DNA of 64,000 nucleotides from Effrenium voratum (lineage: Eukaryota > Sar > Dinophyceae > Suessiales > Symbiodiniaceae), in NCBI GenBank assembly GCA_963377175.1, contig CAUJNA010003090.1, positions 190,001 to 254,000 of the forward strand. Direction: 5' to 3'. How positions within the stretch are numbered: position 1 is the stretch's first letter; each line of letters opens with the position of its first letter. Positions 54,301 to 60,800 of this stretch are shown here, piece by piece. The notes under the pieces are model-generated. The model saw only the letters and a program-made list of their open reading frames with translations, was not told the origin of the DNA and did no database searches. The position numbers and the translations under genes are program-made.

Positions 54301-54777
54301 CGGCAAATATTGGGGAGCGAAGGAAATGAGGGGAGGAAATAGGAAGTCGACATGACAGGAAAGCAGCGGGACATGAAAGGGAAACCAAGGGGAACTGAAA
54401 GGGACATGCAAGGGACAGAAATGAAAACAAGGGGAGTGCAGGGGGAAGGAAAGGGAAACAACGCACAAGGAAACCAATCGGCACGACGGGAGATGTAGGG
54501 AAATGACTCGCAACGAAAGAACGGGACATACATGGAACAATGTCAGGGACATGAAAGGGGGGGGGGGGTTGAACGGCATGGAAGGGACAGGACCAGGACA
54601 ACATGGGAAACGTGAAAAGGACATGAAGGGGAAATCAAGGGGAAAGCCAGTAGTGAGATGACAGTTCCGGGTCATGCAGGGGCCGTGCCCGGACATCGAG
54701 GCAACTCAGGGGGGGACGTGACTGCAATGCAGAGAGAGAGAGAGAGAGCGGGAGAGAGAGAGAGAGACACAGAGAGT

Positions 54778-54815
<38 letters not shown>

Positions 54816-57800
54816 CAGAGCCAGAGACAGAGCCAGAATCAGAGAAACAGAGAAAGAGACAGACAGAGAGAGCGACGGCGAGAGAGAGAAAGACAGAGAC
54901 TGAGAAAGAGAGACACAGAAAGACAGAGAGAGAGAGAGAGAAATAGCAAGAAAGTGAGAGAGTAGAGAGGTTCGAATTAGGGTACCCTTTTTCGGTAGAG
55001 GGGCGCGGACAGGAAGGAGACAGGGAGACAGAAAGAGGAGATTGAGGAGAGAGAGGCTTGGGGGGATGGGGAGGATGGGGAGCAGAGGGAGGGAGAGAGG
55101 ACGACAGAACGCACGAGGGAGACAAGGCAGAGAGGAAGAAGAAGAAAAGGGAGAGGACAATGTCGGCGGACTGAGCCGGAGGTTCTAAAGTTTCAACCAG
55201 CCCCATGTAATGTGTTGTTTTAACACGGGCTGGAACTATGTCGCCCAAATCCCAATGAGCCCTTTGCACGGGCTTGGCCTAGGAAAGGCCCCATTCTCCA
55301 CTTCAGAGCTTTCAGCCACGGACCCAAAACAGCCATAGCTTTACAACCCAAATGGTATGGTAGCAAATAACTGACGGTGTTTTGCAGCCCCCTACTAAAA
55401 AAGAACAGAACCCAAAAAACAACAACAAAAAAACTGAAAGCTTGCCAGCAGGAAGATAGGTGATGTTGAATGGGCCGCTCAATCCGTTCAGCGGCCCCGG
55501 AATAAAAGCCACATTGACATGTTTCGGCTGCTCGCCTTTGCTCACAAGACATTTGGGTCAACTTGGCGTCTCACTTCCGTGGATGGGCCAAGCAAAGTCC
55601 GAACTGCTCAAGTGCTAAGCTGGTCTTCCCAAAAAGCATTCAAATTCCGGGAGCCCAGAAAGTGAGTTCCTAAAAGAGCCTCAGGAACCAGACGGATTGC
55701 ACGCCACGAAACTTCACGGAAACCTCCCCATGTGCCACAGGCCTGCGCGGCGCTTCTTCACAGCGAATCGAGCTTGCCGGTACATCCTGAGGCTTCGGTT
55801 TCGGTACATGGCCAAATGGGTGTGGGTCAAAAATAAGTACCCAAAATGGAACCCTTGTAAATGGAAACAATGACTACAACCTGCGGTCCCCTGGTGGCTT
55901 CATTTTGACCCATACCCGTACCACGTGTGGTTGTGTCCAAAGTTAGAAGGATTCTTGCGCCCGTTCAGATCTTCCGGCACGACTTCTGGCCTGGCGGATT
56001 TATTAATCCGAGGAATTGTTAGGCGAATTCTGGCTTGAGGGGTAAACTGGGGCATGTGCCAGCCCAATCTCCCTTGGGGGTCCCTTTGTTTCTTGACCAA
56101 CCAATCATTTGTTGGGAAGGTAAAATGGGTTACGGTCAAAAAACGCTGGGTTTGGGGATGGAAAATCGGGGCCCCGGTATTCGCAAACCATTCTCTAGAA
56201 TGCATTTGTTCAAGGGGTCAAAAGGGGACAGTTGTTCTACCGACCCGATTCAGCAGAATGGGATTGTAGGGTATAAAACCAAGTCCTGAGATTTCTGAAT
56301 CAGACCTGGCAGGGTTGCGTGCTCAGCACCTTCAACGCCCACCACCAAAAAGGGGTTCCCCACCAATTCGCTAGTTGCCGCTCTTCTTGTTTTGCCCGCG
56401 CCCGTCCTCTTGTACTCCATTTCCCCGAAGGCGGTCATCGGAAAAACATAGGACTCCTCCAAACGAATTGAATGCCCGAGGGTCCCGTGAGGATACCCCC
56501 GCCCCCCAAAAAGACACTTAGCGCCGTTCAAGAAAGGACCCCTGTGTTTGACAACCCAGTCAACATGGTCAGTGTCCTTTGGTTTCGCTTTCAAAAAAGA
56601 AACTAAGTCACTAGGGCGCCCTTTCCAACGGAAATGCACAGCTGCCAGCCTTTTGCGGAGGACCGTCTTCCAAACTCCCCAGCAAGGGATCTTCTGGATG
56701 AGCCCACTCGCTTTACCCCCAGGTGACTGGATCAAAATGAAACGACATCCTCAGAATCACCACTTGGAGTGGTGGGTCAAAGAATTTAAGGGAATGACAT
56801 AAGGTACCTTCAAAGAATCATGCCTCGCAGGGTTGTCCTAGTGCCATCTTTGGGAAAGGTCGGCCAAGAGGTCATCCTCTACAAGAACCAGGGCTTCAAA
56901 TCCGAATCCACACCACCAACCCCAGCCACCATGTACGAGTTATTTGAACTTTTGGTTCAATCTTTGGTTCCCAAAGCAACCCCCAAGCTTCAGGGCTTCA
57001 AATCCGAATCCAAGCCAACCCAAGCCATCGCTCGTCCAGCCTCTTTGCCCGGGATCAGGGAGGCAAAGTCCTCGAGCTTCTCGGGCACACAAGGCACCAC
57101 ATCCTTCAAGCAAGGGCTGTGGATCACAAAATAAATAGGTACCCGAACATATGGAACCCTGGTAAACAAAAAAACACAGAAAATAGATGGAACCCTGATA
57201 AATGGTAATATGGATTTTACACCGCGGTCCTTGGATTCATTGCGGGTCAAAAAATAGGGCAACCCGGTAACCCCAACATGCGCATACCCACATTGCACAT
57301 GGCTTGACCTGGGCTGATGGGTTGTTTCTTTCTTTACAGCACCAAGAAGGCCTCCCACCAGGTACCTTGAGTCAGGGAAACGCGAAAAGCAAGTCGTTCG
57401 ATAGAACTGGGCAGGTGTACCGTGAATCGAAGCTGAGCCATCTTTTAAAGTAATCACGTGGATTTTTCATGCCAATACGTTGTATAAAATAAGCGCATGC
57501 CTAACATCAAAGCCGAGTCGTCTCCCACCAAGCTTCCAAGGGATATTTAAGCTAACACCCCCCCACTTTCGACCCCAAAGAAGGTCCATGCTTTGAGATT
57601 GGCACTTGGTTCCCACTGTTTAAACAGTGGTTCCTGCTTAGACAATTGGGCCTGTGGTGTTCAAAGATACCCTCTTTCCAAAAATGATGGAAGTGGACGA
57701 TTTGAAGGCTTCCCCGAAAGGAAAGTCCCCTTCCAAAACCCTTCTGTCAGCTTCTATGATCGTCGGATAGAGGGTACGTAGTGGTTCCAACCATGTTGAA

Positions 57801-60800
57801 ACAGTTGGCACAACCCTGTCAAATGGCACGAGGGTGGCATTGTGGCCAATATGTTCAAACCAATCTTGTCATATTGTTCAAACAAGCTCCTTTTGGCTTC
57901 CTTGCAAATGATGCGACCAAAGGCTGGTTCTTCCAACACGTAGGTAGGACCCCAAGAATGGGGCGCGTTTTCCTTTTGACCTCCTTTAATACCAGCGCAA
58001 ACCAATTGGGCACTCACAGGCACAGCCTTCCGATTTTCCAACAGGCACCTAAGGCGCTATGAGAGTGCAGGCAAAATGCTCCAGTGAGAACTACTCACTG
58101 GCTGCTGCGTTGAGCCACCAACCCTGTCCTCCTTTGGGATGGCAAAGGATACCGGCAGGAACCGCGCGCCCGCGCACACACGGGGCCGCGGGGCATTGAA
58201 AGGCACCTTCTCCTCGTAGAACCTGAGACTTGGCATAGTGATCCCCTCTGGTTTCCTTCTGTTTCCTGCTGGTTCCCTGAAATATTGGTTCCTTTTGGTT
58301 CCCCTTGCTACATAAAATGCTTGGTTTTCTTTTGGTTCCCTTGAAATTCCACCCAAAAGGGGTCCGGCATATTGGAGAAACGCCTTGGGTTGGGGAATGA
58401 AAAATCCGCTTCAGCATCATCCATTGCTCATACATCCAAATGATTATTGAGGGCACCTCCCTTTTTCTGGTTTTAAGAGGCAACCAAAAAGGAAAACCAA
58501 ACTAAAGATCATGCACTTTCGGGGCCATGTTCCGGTTAGTTCCTTTTGACGCCGAATGAACAAGGGCAGAAATGAGCCATGGTCCAGCTTCAAAGTTCAA
58601 GTTGGCATTCTCAGTATGGACGGGTATAAAACCACAAATTCAAACTTGTATTGCAGTATATTATACCCCCTAAGACCCCTATATTAAAACAACAAAAAAA
58701 CAACCGAGGGGTTGATTCATACTGTGTCCACGTTTCATCGCGAGCTCTTCGCCCCAAAACTCGGCAGATGCGTCAGCGAGTCACGCCAAAGGCGGGCTGC
58801 CGGAGAGGCAGCGCAGGCCGTAGGGCGGCGCCCCCGGGGCCCAGAAGCCGGCGGCCAAGGCCTGGGCTAACGCGCTTGGTCAACGCTCCTAGGTCCTCCA
58901 GTAGAGAGGTTGGAATAAGGGTGGCCTTTTTGCCGTAGTCTATTTTAGTAGGGGAACCCTCCCCCAAACAAGGGTAGATACGCACCACTGGGGGACCTAG
59001 GCGCGTTTGGGAGGCGGCGTCTTTGTTGGGGTCCGAAGGTGGTGGTGTTCATGGTGTTTTTCTTTTAAAGCCACCAACAAAGCGTCGCTTTTGTTAGGGG
59101 TCCTCCCAAGGTGTTTTTTTCATGATGGCTTTCCTTTAACGCCCCAACAAGGGGGATCCTCACAATACACAAACTCAGCTTTGGCCATGTCGACTTTTCG
59201 GATGTTCAAAACATGGACCCCCCAAAACCCACACGGTCAACACTCATTTTGGGTCACCTGGGTGTTTCCAAATCACATTTTGGGTCATGCGGCGTCGAAA
59301 CACGGGAATTCTCTTTGGAGATCCGAGCCGCTGAAATGGGCTCGTCAACTTGCAGTTTTCAGCCCGCCTTGTGACCTCCTGCTAAAAAACCCGGCACCCC
59401 CGACCCAGAGACCTCCGGCCACGGCAAAGGATTACCAGGGCATAGTTCGGGGAATACATCAAAATGGGTGTATCTGTTGTAGGGGGCTTCCAACATGGCT
59501 TCAGTTTTTTCTCTTGGTGCCTTAAAACCAAATGGATATCTTCAACAGAAGACACACCCAAATAAAGCCTCAACCCATTGGCCAAGGGGTTCTTTGGGGA
59601 GGGGGGTTGCAAGGTCCCTGACCACGGTTCATTCTCTAAACTGCTAAGTTGACTGGCTAGTGACGAATCTGTTTGGCAAGAACAATGCGGGAGCTGTGTC
59701 CATGCAAAGTGGAAAACGGAAATAACAAAAGGCGGGCTCACACAAAGCATCTAAGGGACGGAAAGGCAGTCCAAGGAAAAACCCTTCTTCGAAGACTAGC
59801 AACCTTGGCAAACGCCTACAAACGTCACCCTCTGTGGCAACAACTCTTAGGCCTTACAGAGCCTTACAGTAGACTGAAACGATGAAAGTCTGGCAAAGCT
59901 TTCAAGGTGTGGAGGCTGAACAAATAGGCAAATGCAAAGCAAGTGAACCAACCGGAGCCAGCCACATCCAACAAGACACCTGCAAATTCTTTCAAGTTGA
60001 AGGGTGTCCCTTGCTCCCAGCTCGCAATATACAGGGCCTTACTTTGTTGAATTTGAAGAACGACTCACCAGGCACCCCGCTCTACCGGCTGGACAGGTAC
60101 TGGGAATTCTACTTGATGTGCTGCTGATGACCCTGGTTGATAAGTCTCCTAGGATCTCCTAGGTTTTACCCAACATACAACCCAATTGCGGGACTGATCA
60201 ACCAGCGTCAAATGCTGGCAAAAAGACTGTTTTCTGCAGGTTTGTACTGAATATGAACAGAACCAAAACACAGACAAATACCGGAACATTTGATCCAACA
60301 ACAATGAAGTAATCGAACAGCCTTCCCAAGTACCCAGACTGAGAACAAAAGCCTTGGAAGCGGTGTCTGGGTGCCTCTTGACGAGGAGGGCGGGGGTCAT
60401 GCAATAACCAGAGCCCAGACCCTCAGTGGCCATGGAATTGCAAGGGCACAGTTTTTTGGGGGTTGGTTGAAAAGGGAATCAAACCCGTTCCAGAAAAAAT
60501 GGACAAAGGCTTGGTCTGGGACAACAACCATGAAATCCTTGAGAAAAACCGAACACAAAGATTCCCAGCAACAACAGAGCCGGACACCCAGAGGAACATT
60601 GGTTTCAGGAGGCCTGCATCTGTGTCACATGTTCTTGTCTCAAAAAAGGGCAACCCACAATTCCCGTTTTGGACCTCCAAACAAGTGGCGCTGGATCATT
60701 GAGCTGATACTAAACTGCAATGCTTGAAGGGGAAACTAAAACAAAACAGGTGGTATCCCCAAAAGCCCAGGAACCACCCGGAACCCCTGAAGGCTGTTCC

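Noticed and set aside
54672..55269. Ser/Leu-rich ORFs up to 187 codons
   Set aside because: Translations of GA-rich low-complexity DNA.
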